Position numbers and translations under genes: made by a program. The notes under the pieces were generated by a model. That model was not told where the DNA came from. It saw only the letters and a program-made list of their open reading frames with translations, and ran no database searches. 64,000 bases of DNA, taken from contig CM037598.1 of the NCBI GenBank assembly GCA_021018995.1, forward strand, positions 71,194,671 through 71,258,670, read 5' to 3'. Of this stretch, positions 13,136-25,036 are shown in pieces. The first letter of the stretch is position 1. Every line of letters begins with the position of its first letter. Origin of the DNA: Chloranthus sessilifolius (lineage: Eukaryota; Streptophyta; Magnoliopsida; Chloranthales; Chloranthaceae).

Positions 13136-13378
13136 TCAGGGAGATGGAAGCTGAGCAGGTGGTGGGGGGGTTGAAGAGGATGGGGATGGAGATGCAGATG
13201 GTTCGGTCTTCTGCTTCTTTTTCTTTTCCTTTATCTTCTCCTCCTTAGCCAGGATTCTATGTACCTCTTCGTATTCATCCCAGAGAAATTAGAGGGGATC
13301 TGGCTCTTTAGGCTGTGGCGGTTCCGACCACATGGGGAAGAATTTGATTGGTAAGTTGGTAGGTTTGTCATCCGCCAT
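13136..13378 (-). pseudogene. Small charged 3' ORF of element 1, one stop
   Basis: From ATG at 13378 a frame of about 80 codons starts MADDKPTNLP and continues through one TAA into WDEYEEVHRILAKEEK, a Lys-rich stretch and a Ser/Pro-rich tail that ends at TGA (13136-13138). It sits between integrase and the second PPT-like tract, where Athila relatives carry an extra ORF. I do not recognise the product. It may be a truncated version of that ORF or a chance frame. The single stop and clean acid/base composition suggest it was once translated. Confidence 0.4.
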
Positions 13379-13705
13379 GGTTATGAGTCGGGAAGGACTG
13401 CTGAAGTTAGAGGAGGGTGAATGAAATGAAGACGGGCCATTCTTGCATTTAAAGTGGATGGATGCTGGAATATAAATCGACATGTTAAATTTTTGCCTCC
13501 TTCCAAGGTTAGGAATAAATGATCATTCGCATGGGGCATGGTTAAGTGCACAATTCATTATGGGGAACGAAATAGCACAATAAATGGTGGTCTAATTATA
13601 GCGTTGGGAGTTGGGTGGTGAAAAGTCCTTAGAGGATTTAGCAGAAAATGAGGGTAGCAAGAAATGAGGAAGAGAGAGCTAGGGTTAGCAGCAGGTGTCG
13701 AATGA

Positions 13706-14020
13706 CCTAACGATAGGTTTATAAAGAGGGAAAATCGATTTCGACAGGATGAATTGAATGAATTCGATAGGTCAAAGCGTCCTGTCGAATGCTATAAAAG
13801 TACAGCGTGCGGATGAAATGCTTCGATAGGTCAAACCCTTCCTAGCAATAGGTTCATGTAGCGCATGATTTATCCTTTTGATAGGTTCCCGATAAGTATC
13901 CAGAACCTTTCGAAAATTTCTTTTCGACCTTTTGAACCTATCGAAAAGTTATTTTCACCTATCAACAAGTCTCAGAGCCTATCGAATCCTCAAATGACCT
14001 ATCGAAAGGTCTCAAATGCC
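13706..14020. repeat. Cluster of CGATAGGTT motifs inside element 1
   Basis: CGATAGGT or its reverse complement ACCTATCG, and variants, occur about a dozen times, in both orientations (13712, 13771, 13826, 13876; reverse forms around 13935-14010). The same motif fills the U3 part of this element's LTRs. The cluster lies between the integrase end and the small 3' ORF. Confidence 0.8.
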
Positions 14021-14232
14021 CATCAAAACTACATTTTCGTGCAGTGCTCAGCCTCAGCACCTAGCAAACTCTTTTGCTGTACTTTCATTCAAACTGTTCT
14101 CATTATGTACACACTCCCATGGTCCCTGGATTGCTGGCATGATTGACATAATGAATAAAACATAACAAAACAGAACAAAATAGAACAAAACAGAACAAGA
14201 TCAAACTATAGTACATATGATACACTTTGAAA

Positions 14233-15804
14233 TCATGTATACTTTGGAGGGTTCTGAAGATCAATGGTCTCCTCATGTTCATAGATTTTTTCAACACAAA
14301 TTTTTAACCTTTGTCCATTGACTTTTGTAACCCTACCACCCTTAGGGTCCCTGATTTCTACAGCTCCAGATGGGGAAACATGTAAAACTATGTAAGGCAG
14401 ATCCCATCTGGACTGCAATTTGCCTAGAAAGAGTTTCAATATTGAATTGAATAACCATACCTTGGCACCTGTTTTGAATTCTTTTTGCAGCAGGTGCTTG
14501 TCATGAAAGACCTTGGTTTTGTCTTTGTAAATCTTGGCATTTGAATATGCTTCCATCCTCATCTCATCAAGCTCAGATATTTGTAATTTTCTATTCACAC
14601 CAGCAGAGGTTAAGTCATAATTTAATGCTTTAATGGCCCAATATGCTTTATGTTCCAACTCAACAAGCAAATGACATGCCTTGCCATATACTAACTTGAA
14701 TGGGGACATCCCTATGGGGGTCTTATAGGTAGCCCTATAAGCCCACAAGGCATCTGACAGTTTTATGGACCAATCCCTCCTATCAGCTCGCACAGTCTTC
14801 TCTAGGATGTGTTTGATTTTCCTGTTGGAAATCTCTACTTGCCAACTGGTTTGTAGGTGGTAGGGAGTAGCAACTCTGTGGGTCACAGAGTATTTTTCCA
14901 ACAGTTTTTCAAAAGGTTTGTTACAAAAGTGGCTGCCTCCATCACTAATAATAGCTTTGGGGGTGCCAAACCCAAAGAAGATATTTTCTTTTAAGAACTT
15001 AATAACAACCTTATGGTCATTTGTTCTTGTAGCTATGGCCTCTACCCATTTGGACACATAGTCCACAACTATAAGGATGAAATTATATCCATAAGAGGGA
15101 GGAAAAGGTCCCATAAAATCAATTCTCCATATGTCAAACAGTTCAACAACAAGCACAGGTTGCAAGAGCATAGAGTTTCTTTTTGTAATACTTTCCATTT
15201 GCTGGCATCTAGAACAAGTTTTGCAATGTTGTATGGCAACCTTGAACAGAGTGGGCCAGTAGAAACCACTTTGGAGCACCTTTGCAGTAGTCTTGTTGCC
15301 ACTGAAATGGCCCCCACAAGCCTGTTCATGACACATGATTAGAATGTTATCAAACTCAGTTTCAGGTACACATCTTCTTATCACCTGGTCTGCATAATAC
15401 TTAAAAAGGTAAGGATCCTCCCACAAGTAATATCGAATGTGTGAGAAGAACAGATTCCTATCATCCTTACTCCAATGTGAGGGTACCTTTCCCACAGCCA
15501 GATAGTTCACTATGTTGGCAAACCAGAGCATACTTATCTCCATAGAAAAAAGTTGCTCATCTGGGAAAGAATCATTGATGGGAAAACTCTCTATATCAAC
15601 ATCTAGAATCCTTGACAAGTGGTCAGCAACCACATTTTCAACCCCCTTCTTGTCTTTGATTTCCAAGTTGAATTCCTGTAAAAGAAGAATCCATCTAATT
15701 AGTCGGGCTTTAGCCTCCTTAGACAAGAGGTATTTTAGGGCTGAATGGTCAGTAAACACAGTGATCTTGGATCCCAACACATGATCTGAACTTCCCCAAA
15801 GCAA
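14233..15804 (-). pseudogene. Element 1 RNase H end and integrase
   Basis: Open for 523 codons. It begins in the RNase H C-terminus ([21 protein letters not shown]) and continues into integrase. The zinc-binding HHCC motif is seen as [10 protein letters not shown] and CKTCSRC; the catalytic D, D and E lie in [18 protein letters not shown] and [12 protein letters not shown]-like C-terminal part follows ([12 protein letters not shown]). Residue 1 is not a real start: a frameshift near 15790 separates this frame from the RT frame. QTSGQVE of relatives is QTSWQVE here. The integrase part itself has no stop, so the lesions lie elsewhere in the polyprotein. Confidence 0.85.
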
Positions 15805-17282
15805 ATAAAATGGCTAACAGCTCCTTTTCAGTTGTAGTGTAATTCAATTGAGCATCAACCATTGATTTACTAGCATATGCTACCACACATGGTGCTTTGT
15901 TTTTCCTTTGTCCCAGCACTGCACCAATGGCAAAGTCTGATGCATCATACATCAGCTCAAATAGAAGAAAAAAATCAGGACCTTGCAATATAGGAGTTGT
16001 GGTCAAACAAGTTTTTAGAAGTTCAAAAGCAGCTAGGCATTCATCATTGAACATAAATGGGACCTCTTGGCACAGCAAGTGGCACAGAGGCTTGGAAATT
16101 TTGCTAAAGTCTTTGATAAACCTCCTGTAGAAACCAGCATGGCCCAAGAATGACCTGACTTGTTTGACTATTTTGGGAGGAGGAAAATGTGTAATTAAAT
16201 TAATTTTAGCTTGATCAGCCTCTATTCCTTTCTGAGAAACAACACGCCCTAGGACAGTACCTTGAGTCACCATGAAATGACTCTTTTCCCAACTCAAAAC
16301 TAGGTTGGTCTCCTCACACCTTTGCAGTACAAGGCTGAGATGGTGCAGGCATTGGCTAAAATCATCTCCAAAAATAGAGAAATCATCCATAAAAATCTCT
16401 AAAAACTTATCAATCATGTCAGAAAAGATAGAATACATGCATCTTTGAAAAGTGGCAGGTGCATTACATAGTCCAAATGGCATCCTTCTGTATGCAAAGG
16501 TTCCAATTGGATAAGTGAATGTGGTTTTTTCTTGATCTTGATGGTAAACAGGAATCTGGTTATATCCTGAATAATCATCAAGAAAATAGTAGAAAGCCTT
16601 ACCTGCCAAGTTATCTAAGATCTGATCTATAAAGGGCAATGGAAAGTGTTCTTTGTTGGTTTTCTCATTGAGCTTGCGATAATATATGCACACTCTCCAA
16701 CCAGTGGTCTGCCTGGTTGGAATCAGCTCACCTGAGTCTGCTTAAACTACTATGATCCCAGATTTCTTGGGCACCACCTGAGTGGGTGCCACCCATTGAG
16801 AATCTGAGATAGGGTAAATGACCCCAGCATCAAAAAGTTTGAATACTTCCTTCATAACAACTTCCTGCATGTGTGAGTTGAGCTTCCTTTGCATCTCTCT
16901 AGAAGGTTTAGAGCCCTCTTCAAGATGAATTTTGTGCATGCACACAACTGGATTTATCTCCCCAAAATCTGCAATAGTCTACCCTATTGCTCTCTTATGC
17001 CTTTTTAGCACAAAAGCAACTCTTCTTCCTGCTCAAGGGTGAGGGAAGAAGAAATTATCACTGGCAGTTGTGATTGGCTCCTAGAAAGGAATATTTTAGA
17101 GATTTCGGGAGTTGCTTTAACTCCAAATTTGGGGGACTGATGAGTGAAGGCAATAGAGGTGCCTTAGAAGGTGGTGGAAGATATAGTAAAGTAGGAGTCC
17201 ATGGGTGATGCTTTGCTGGTCCTGCTTCAGAATTTACCATTTCTACTTGCTCAAGCTCAGATGTGGAAGCTTTCTCTTCCAC
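15749..17282 (-). pseudogene. Element 1 reverse transcriptase and RNase H
   Basis: RT and RNase H of the polyprotein. The leader LPKSLKYSFLG (near 17080) is separated by a stop from the RT part. Motifs are WVAPTQVVPKKSG, GWRVCIYYRKLN, FPLPFIDQIL, DYSGYNQIPV, MPFGLCNAPATFQ and the catalytic EIFMDDFSIFG; the F-M-D-D form is usual in this lineage. RNase H shows YDASDFAIGAVLGQ and [17 protein letters not shown] near 16742 splits the fingers from the palm, and the frame shifts near 15790 before the FTDHSALK part. Confidence 0.85.
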
Positions 17283-17351
17283 TGTTTCATTCCATACTTC
17301 TTCAAAAACATTAAAGAAATCATTACCATACAGCAGCTGAGGCAGAGTTTC

Positions 17352-18113
17352 TTACACAAACTCATTTAGCACATCAATGGAAAAACAGTCCTCATTTTCT
17401 AAGTGGGGTTGGTGAGCTGCATTATACACATTTAGCTTGACTTTCATATTACCAAAAGATACCTCCATGACCCCTGATCTATTTTGGATGCAAGTATTTG
17501 CAGTGGCCAAAAAGGGTCTGCCTAAGATCATAGAGATAGAAGTAGCACACTTGCTCGGCTCCATATCTAGCACCAGAAAATCAACAAGATAAAAGAATTT
17601 CTCAACTCCAACCAAAACATCTTCAATGATCTCCACAGGCTTCCTTTCAGATCTGTCAGCTAGTTGTAAGACCACATGTGTGGGCTTCAACTCTCCTAAG
17701 CCCAGCTTCTCATATACTGAATATGGAAGCAAATTCACACTAGCTCCTAAATCTAACAAGGCTTTTTCAATGGTATGATCCCCAATGATGCAGGGGATAG
17801 TGGGGACTCCAGAGTCTTGGAGTTTTGTTGGGGTTGCAATAGTTAGTATTTGTTGCACTTTTTTTGCTAAAAAGGTTTTCTTGGACAGATGTATCCTTCA
17901 TTGTATTTTGTGGGTGTAAAGGTCTTTTAAAAACTTAGCATAGGCTGGGACCTGCTTGATTGCATCTAGCAGAGGCAGATTGATCTTCAATTGCTTAAAA
18001 GTTTTCATCATTTCCTCTATTTTGGCATTCCCTTTATCAAAAGGGGAAGGTACTTGCATTGTCCTAGGAAATGGCGAATGTGGGACTGCTCCCCCATTTG
18101 CAACCTTAGCCAA
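17352..18113 (-). pseudogene. Element 1 protease and gag-protease linker
   Basis: The linker (17898-18113) has LPLLDAIKQVPAYAKFLKDL, a conserved piece of Athila-type polyproteins. The protease frame (17352-17858) contains IPCIIGDHTIEKALLDLGAS followed by VNLLPYSVYEKLGLG. The active-site D-L-G-A form is the one I know for this lineage. Conserved ILGRPFLATANTCI and VSFGNMKVKLNVY follow. A short break separates the two frames (about 17859-17897). The domain cleaves the polyprotein. Confidence 0.8.
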
Positions 18114-18187
18114 CTCATCATCTCATTTTTTGATTTTCTTTTTTTTTTAGAATCATCATTATCCTTCTCATTCAACATGGGTTGCTC

Positions 18188-19651
18188 CTATTGTACCTTC
18201 TCTTTTTCTTTTTCTGAATTTTTCAAAGGCCCACAGCCTACTTGATTGTCCACCAGCCTTCCACTTCTTAATGTAGTAACAGATTTGGCTTTCTCATAGG
18301 AAGAAGAAACCTCACCTACAACATATTGTCTCCTTGGGTTGTCCATAGGTTGGCTAGGCAGCCTCCCTTCCTCTCTCTTGGTCAAAGTATTAGACAGCTG
18401 ACCAAGATGGTCTTCTATCTTTTTAATGCTTTGACTATGAGAGTGCACAGCTTGAGACAAGGGTCCTAAGTTCTGTAATGAAGTCAGAACTTGTTTCTCA
18501 AAAGAAAGTGATCTAGCAGCTGGAGGGGGTGCAGCTTGCTGCACAGGCTGAGCCATAGGTTGAGTCATGGGTTGTTGGTAGTGGGGCCTTGGAAAGTAAT
18601 TTTGATGATATGGCTGAGCATTTATGTAAGGCATGGGCTGCTGTGGCTGCTGCTGCTGGTTTGGAAAAGTACCTTGTCTCCACCTCAAGTTGGGGTGGTT
18701 TCTCCATTGGTAACCAGCAGTAGACTGTTGCCCAAAGGACTGAGTGGCAGCCACATGCTCCATCACTAAATCTGAAAAATGAACATCTGAGGGGCATTCC
18801 TCAAGGGAGTGAGTGGGGGACTGGCATATAACACATGCCTCCTCCACTTTAGCAGCCATAGGTGACTGTATTTCTCCCATGAGATTATCAAACTTTTGGG
18901 TCAAACTGTCCACTTTCCTTTCTAAATTATTGTGCCCACTCACCTCATACATCTTTCCTCTTGTGGTATTTTCTTTCACCATTCTAGGAATGTCCAAGTA
19001 TCTGGATAATGTCTCTCTCTGCATGGAGTTCTCACTGATAATGTCAAACAACTCCCAAGCCTCTTCAGTAGTATTGTGGAGGTAAGTACCACCACAAGAG
19101 GCATCTATCATATCTCTGCTTTTAGAATCAATTCCCTGATAGAAACTTTGAACAAGTTGTCATTCAAAGATTTGATGATGGGGACACTTCTTCAGGAGTT
19201 TTTTGAATCTCTCCCAAGCTTAGTGAAAGTCCTTAGTTGGATCTTGAGCGAATGAGATAATGCCCTTCCTCAACTGGCTTATCTTGGACATGGGAAAAAA
19301 CTTTGCCAAAAACTGACATTGAAGATCACTCTAGGACTGAATACTGTTGGGTGGAAGCATTGACAACCAGGTCCTAGCTATATCCTTTAATGAAAAAGAA
19401 AAGAGTTTCATCCTGGTTGCTTCCTCCCCCAAACCTGCAATATTGAATGCAGTGCACAGTCCTAAAAATTCATCAATGTGTTTATATGGGTTTTCTTTGG
19501 TCAGGTTATGGAATGAGCGTAGCATTTGGATTATGGAAGACTTGATCTCATAGTTCCCTTGAACAACAGGGAATTGAATGCAGAAGGGAGAATTGTAAAC
19601 CCCTGGTGCATTGAATTCCTTCAAGATTTTAGCTTGTTGTTGCTCACCCAT
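18188..19651 (-). pseudogene. Element 1 gag
   Basis: Retrotransposon capsid/nucleocapsid region. The N-terminal part (19331-19651) has NYEIKSSIIQMLRSFHNLTK and NPYKHIDEFLGLCTAF. The C-terminal part (18188-19111) contains IDASCGGTYL and a perfect CCHC zinc knuckle, C-VI-C-QSPT-H-SLEE-C, near 18795-18840, then a Gln/Pro-rich stretch. Between the two the same frame has three stops: after NSIQS, in DFH*AWERF and in IFE*QLVQ. The first and third replace the Trp seen in element 2 or relatives. Confidence 0.85.
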
Positions 19652-20076
19652 TTAAGCAAATCCAGATGCAGCAGATGTGGGTGAGATTTGTTTAGTCCTA
19701 AGGAGTCTTTAAATCTCTGGATTTAATGGAACAATCTAAGGATTGAGAGTTCTCCTTTCAAACATACACCACTCACACTCTTAATGCACACACAATGCAG
19801 AACCAATTTAACACAGCAATCAGGAGCAACACAATTAACTAATAAATCTACAAATCCACATATCAGAAAAATAAAAGGAGTAGAGGGATTTAAACTTTAG
19901 CACAACCTCTAGCAAAATGTTTCTCGTTAACAACGGCTTCTGATCTGAAGAAATAACAAAAACTACTACAAAACAGTAAAAACTTTCAAAAGCAGTTAGT
20001 GAAAATTTAAACAGTCTATTAGAGATCTACAATTTATACATAAAAATAACTTAGATCTACCAATTTTAAGTACACA

Positions 20077-20096
20077 GATCCCCGGCAGCGGTGCCA
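20077..20096 (-). promoter_or_regulatory. Primer binding site of element 1 (tRNA-Asp type)
   Basis: Plus strand GATCCCCGGCAGCGGTGCCA, two mismatches from the 3' end of plant tRNA-Asp with CCA (known sequence, also seen without error in element 2). It lies 6 bp left of the right LTR. The 19652-20076 stretch between gag and this site is untranslated leader without a gene. Confidence 0.8.
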
Positions 20097-20102
20097 AAAA
20101 CT

Positions 20103-22103
20103 TGTTGGCCACTTACCTTGTGTTCAAAAAGGGGTTTAAAATCACACAATTAAATGATCTATTGGTTGCACACACCAAGGCAAGCAGACATACAGACCTG
20201 CAAGTATTCAGGGCTTGTTGTAGCAAGTTTTAAAGAAGGATAAATAAGGGTATGTCCATAGAGAAATGTGACTGAAAATTAGGCTAATCTCTAGATCTAA
20301 AGCAGATCTGGCACCCTTCCTAATGCTAAAACAGCAAAAGAAAGAGGAGAGGTCTAAGGGTTTGTCACTTTTAAACTAAACTACAAAAAATAATTAAAAT
20401 TGCATAAATGGATCCAGAGTACAACTCTTACAGTGAAGGGAAATTTAAAAACAGAAAATGGGAAGAAGCAGCTTGGAGTTTGGTCTTACTGCAATTGGGT
20501 TGAGCTGTCAGGGTTACAGAGAGTTTATAGTGCATTAATCCCTCATCTGTCCATAAGCACAGCTGCAGGGTAGAAGAATCTGATTTAGGCTAGAGATTTG
20601 GCTTGATCTTAAGGCTATGATCTATCCACTTCAATCATCACAAATCATCCAATAGATTCACTTCATTCTCATGCTTCGATCAGAACATTATAACTACTAC
20701 AAATGCTGCAATCGCCAGGTCACATACACAGGCAATTACAGGAAAATCAGATCTAGGGAGATCAAATGGCATCCAAGAGGTCTACCAATTAAGTGGGTAA
20801 GCTATTCTCATCTACATAAAGTCGATCGAGCACCAAATAAAACCAGAGGAACTATAGATCTAATTACAACAGTTAAACTAATATTACATTGAATTAAACT
20901 AACCATATAATGAAATGCCCTCAGATTTGCAGTTTATGCAATATCCAACCCTTAATAACACTCTCAGCTTTCCCCAATTATAGACTAAACCTCCCTCTTT
21001 GCTGCTCTAAAGAAATTAGCCAACTATTGTTGGGCTAAAAGGAAGAATAGAGAATTTTGATACAAGCTCTGATCTCCAGAATTGATCCCCTTTTTCAGGC
21101 GACTTCCCTTCCTTTTATAGCTTTCCTCTGCCACAAATCCATTTTTCCCGCCAATTACAGCTTCCAAAATAATCCTGTTATTCCTTCCTTTATTCCCCTT
21201 CTAGAAGGCTCTTTCAGTTAATTAGAGTTTGGGGAGAGCACGTGGGTCGGTTAGGGTTTCCTAGGGCACTTCTAAAGACTTCGTGCTGGTCACCAAAGTG
21301 CCTCGGATTGTGTGCAGCAGGTCACCAACTTGTAGCGTGTGCATAGCAGCTTTTTTGAGAAGTCCTTCAATCGATTTCGATAGGTTCCTAAGGCTTTCGA
21401 CAGGTTCCAAACAGACCTTCTGTTCCTTTCGCTAGGATTCAGGATCCTTTCGATAGGTTCCGATAGGTTGGGTTGAGAATAAAGCTCCAGCATCTGTAGC
21501 CTTCATCTGGTGTGTTCGACAGGTTGGGGGCTCCTTTCGACAGGTTGATCTATGCGCAATGAGTTTCGATAGGTTTGCTTCTAATTCCTGTCGACATGTT
21601 CCATCAGCTTTCGATAGGCTCACCAACTGAGCTGCAACAACCATTCGATAAGTAGCATGTGTGTGATAGGTTCCAGGATCCTTTTGACAGGATCTCTTTA
21701 AGCACCAAGGGACCTTTCGATAGGATGCTTCCTGCTTGCTTTCAACTACCCGATAGGTTCCAGATCCTATCGAATACTCTGATCTCCACGACTTCTTCCT
21801 TTTCAGCCTTCAGATCCTATCGATAGGTTGTTTTCAGCTTGTTTTTCCTTCTTTAGTGCTACTTTGTTGTTGTTGCATGCCCCAAGTGGGCATTAGAGTA
21901 GAACCTTCTTGTGTGCCATAGTTGAGCCAGAGCTGTAGTGAGAAATGGACTTTCTTATGGAGCATTTTTGGGTGGATTTATGTATTATGACTGTTTTTTA
22001 TTGCTATCTGCAGAACATGCTCATCATGCACTTTTTAGTCTACTTACAGGTCTATCAAAGCTCATGTTAAAGGATAAAAAGTGGTACTTTTCACTGATTA
22101 ACA
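20103..22103 (-). repeat. Right (5') LTR of element 1, complete
   Basis: Full 2001-bp LTR, TGTTGGCC...TGATTAACA. The TATA-like box for minus-strand transcription is CTATAAAAGG at 21111-21121. U3 to its right is packed with CGATAGGTT/GACAGGTT motifs (about 21375-21835). From 20738 it aligns with the truncated left LTR. The part 20103-20737 has no partner in the window because of the CACTA insertion. Confidence 0.9.
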
Positions 22104-22163
22104 ATTAGCCCTAACGCTATTAGGACTAGGAAACTCGTTGAGCAAATCAACCAGTCGCTCATT

Positions 22164-22264
22164 GAGTCGGTGACCGACTCAAAGCGATTAAGCGCCGGTA
22201 AACCAACTCGGAATTTAATTAACGTCCGAAAAATGGCACGTAATTGAAGAAAAACTTATAAAAG
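22164..22264 (+). promoter_or_regulatory. LTR-like promoter of the Tat-like element
   Basis: GAGTCGGTGACCGACTC (22164-22180) is a perfect 8+1+8 palindrome. About 75 bp downstream is a TATA-like CTTATAAAAG (22255-22264), and possible transcript sequence with a splice-donor-like CTAGGTAAG (22442) follows. This fits the U3/R part of a 5' LTR, inferred from position and composition only. Confidence 0.45.
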
Positions 22265-22439
22265 ATTTTTTCTTAATTCGCTCAACACAACATGAAGAGG
22301 CTAGCAATTTTCGAGAGAGAACGGATTTTTTTTTGGATTTCGAAACCAGAGAACTCTGAGAACGAACACATAGCACCCCCTAATCATGATTTCGAAATTC
22401 AAGCACCGAATCCTTGAGATTTCTCTCTGCAGCCCTGAC

Positions 22440-24041
22440 CCTAGGTAAGAATTTAATCTTCTTAATTTGTAATCGTAACTTCTAAACTCTAGATTTAGGA
22501 ATTCTATTAGTTTTTATTTTCATTCTTAGACCGTAGCACCCTTTTTGGACTGAAATTCTCTATATCTGGTTCTAATTCTCTGTTTCTAGAAGTAATCCTT
22601 AATCTATTGGTTCAATACACCGATCTTAGACTTTAATTCAGTTCTAAAATCTTAATCTCTAGTCCTATCATTAATTTCTAGTTCTAGTTCTTAGGTTCTA
22701 GAACCAGTTCTTAATCATACGGCCTGATTTTTTTATTTCGGACCCGAATTCAATCCTAAAATTTTAAATTATGGTTTTAATTCTCTATTTCAAATACATC
22801 CAAAAAATCCTAAATATTAGTTTTAGTTTCTATAATTCTAGTTCATAATTAATTCCAAAATCAATTCTAAAAATCCAAAAAATACTATTTTATAGTCTGA
22901 AATTCAATTTACTTTTAATTTCAATCATCTGATTTGCCCAAGGGAGCTTATGAAGGGTATTCGGGAACGAGGCCAATCCTCCTTAGCATAGCAGGCCCAA
23001 AACCCCTTTTTTAGAAATTTTAGAATTAATTAATAGCCTTTTCTTAGTTCTTTAGTATAATTAATTAGTAGATTTCTTTTATCTCTGCATGATTAACTAA
23101 TCGAGTTAATTAGATCTTGGCATGATTGATTAATTTCTTTAAATCAAATTTTAATTGGTTAATTTCTCACTTTAATTAGTATTTAGTATGAGTAATTCGT
23201 TGCTCTGATTAGATTTCTAATACAATTAATTCATTGCTTTAATTAGAATTTAAATAAAATTAGTTAATTTATTAGACTTTTAATAATAAAATAAGTTTAT
23301 TTATTTTTAATTAGATTTTTAATCAAATTAATTCATGTGCTTTAAATTAGAGTTTTAGTAGGATTAGTTATCGATTTCAGTTAGAATTCTAGTAAGACTG
23401 CTATACGTAATTTAATTAGGATTCCAATACAATTAGTACACTTACTTTAGTTAGAATTTCAATATTACTAGCATGCTAGATTTAATTAAAGTTTCATTAG
23501 AACTACTACATGTGCACTCTTAGTACAATTAAGAAACCTGATCATAATTAGACTCCTAATGGGATTAGGAGACTAAGATTAATCGGACTTTTAATAGCAG
23601 TAGGACACTTAATTAATTAACTTTCAATAAGCATAGGAATAGTAGAAAAATTAATTAGATTCCTGATGAGACTAGAACATTAAATTTAACAAACATCAAT
23701 AAATCCCCACACACAACCAAATTCACAATAGAATCAGGGAAATATAAACCAACTAAAACTATAATTATAAAGGGAAATAAAAGGAAAATTAAACTATCTA
23801 AATTAAAAAGGGGCATTGCTGCTGATGTTCGCAGGCGGACGATTCAGTATAGAAGTAACCCACATCCGCTCTTAAGTGTGATCATTGACGTGTTGCAGCG
23901 TCAATAAATATCTGCAGCTGGTGCTTGCAAACAAACTAGAAACCTTCCTAGAAAACCCTTTTTTTAATATTATTTTACCTCCACCATTCTAAACACCGCA
24001 TCGCTAAAGTCCACCTGGACAGAATTGGAGCCACTAATTCA
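22440..24041. other. AT-rich leader, no gene
   Basis: A long low-complexity stretch of TTAATTAGAATTT-like words (strongest at 23030-23660) without coding potential. A long untranslated leader is common in Tat-group elements. Confidence 0.5.
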
Positions 24042-24922
24042 ATGGGAATTGAGAGGAACCCAGAAAAAGCGTGCACCAACAATTATGACCCTAATACTCA
24101 CTATAATTTTCATCCGGGTCACCCTACTGATCCCTGCTTCCCATTGAAATGCGCGATCCAAGATTTAATCGATATCGGAAAAATAATTCCACCGGTGCCT
24201 TTTCAAGTGAACCAGCACGCAAATATTCATCAGGTGCCATTACCCCCATATCCTACCAGAGGAGCAGGTCCCAGACCCACCTCGGGATGGTAGAGGAATA
24301 TGAGGAGGAATTTGAATTTGATCCGTCTGATTACATCAGTGATCGAGAGAGCTATGTGGCACCATTGCCGAGAAATTGTGAGGAAAGGAATATTGAGGTG
24401 CCCCTAAATTTGTCAGATTATTTTCCCAACCCAACACAACGAATTGAACCCTTAGATCTTAGGGCTTATTTTTCATCACCCACACCTGTCAATTATGTGC
24501 ATATAAATGCATATCAACCATACACCACCACCCCCGTCAATTACCCGATAGCCCATCATACCCCTAATCCCCCACCAGCACCTATCAGCTACCAATGGCT
24601 TACTCCTACCCCTTTACCCCCGGTGCAACCACCCACAAGCTCCACCACCCCCATCTGGCCCAATTTTGCCACCCAACCAGCTATCACTGAAGTAAATCAA
24701 GTGTTACCCACACCCCCAGAGCTCACAGTGCAAGTGCATTTGATACCAACAGTTATACCATTTCATATTTCGGGACCAACCTACGATCTTCATCAGGTCT
24801 CGTTGAGTTATGAACAAATAGATATTAACGTTGGCAGCAACAGAGAAGGGACAGTAGACTTTGTTGCCCGATCCAGAAAGATTGCAAAGCAGACAGAAGC
24901 ACCAACAGCAGCACAAGCCTAA
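24042..24922 (+). pseudogene. Tat-like gag C-terminal region
   Basis: Two overlapping frames, shifted near 24280. The first holds HYNFHPGHPTDPCFPLKCAI and QDLIDIGKIIPP, matching the conserved gag end of Tat-group elements (family knowledge). The second, read on from there, is acidic then Pro/Thr-rich (EYEEEFEFDPSDYISD, repeated PTP and PPAPISYQ). The join needs a frameshift, so it is a pseudogene. Confidence 0.65.
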
Positions 24923-25036
24923 TAAGAGGGGAAGAAAGACAGCGTCGTGAATCCTTTTGAGAAAATGAGTTGAGCACATATACTGGAGACTCAATTAAGA
25001 AGAATGTCTGCCCATATTACTGTATGAGATCTGTTA

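Larger units (their letters stand above)
9885..22103 (-). mobile_element. Athila-like Ty3/gypsy LTR retrotransposon (element 1)
   Basis: Minus-strand element with LTRs at 9885-11253 (truncated by the CACTA insertion) and 20103-22103, a PBS-like site at 20077-20096 and a PPT beside the left LTR. Internal order on the minus strand is gag, protease, RT, RNase H, integrase, then a 3-kb 3' region. The LTR ends are TGTTGG...TTAACA. ATTAG (22104-22108) may be the right target duplication, but the left flank is outside the window. Gag motifs and the tRNA-Asp type PBS place it near Athila. Multiple stops and frameshifts make it non-autonomous. Confidence 0.85.

Noticed and set aside
15013..15342. Plus-strand open frame of 109 codons
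   Set aside because: Antisense shadow of the element 1 integrase, without motif or codon pattern of its own.
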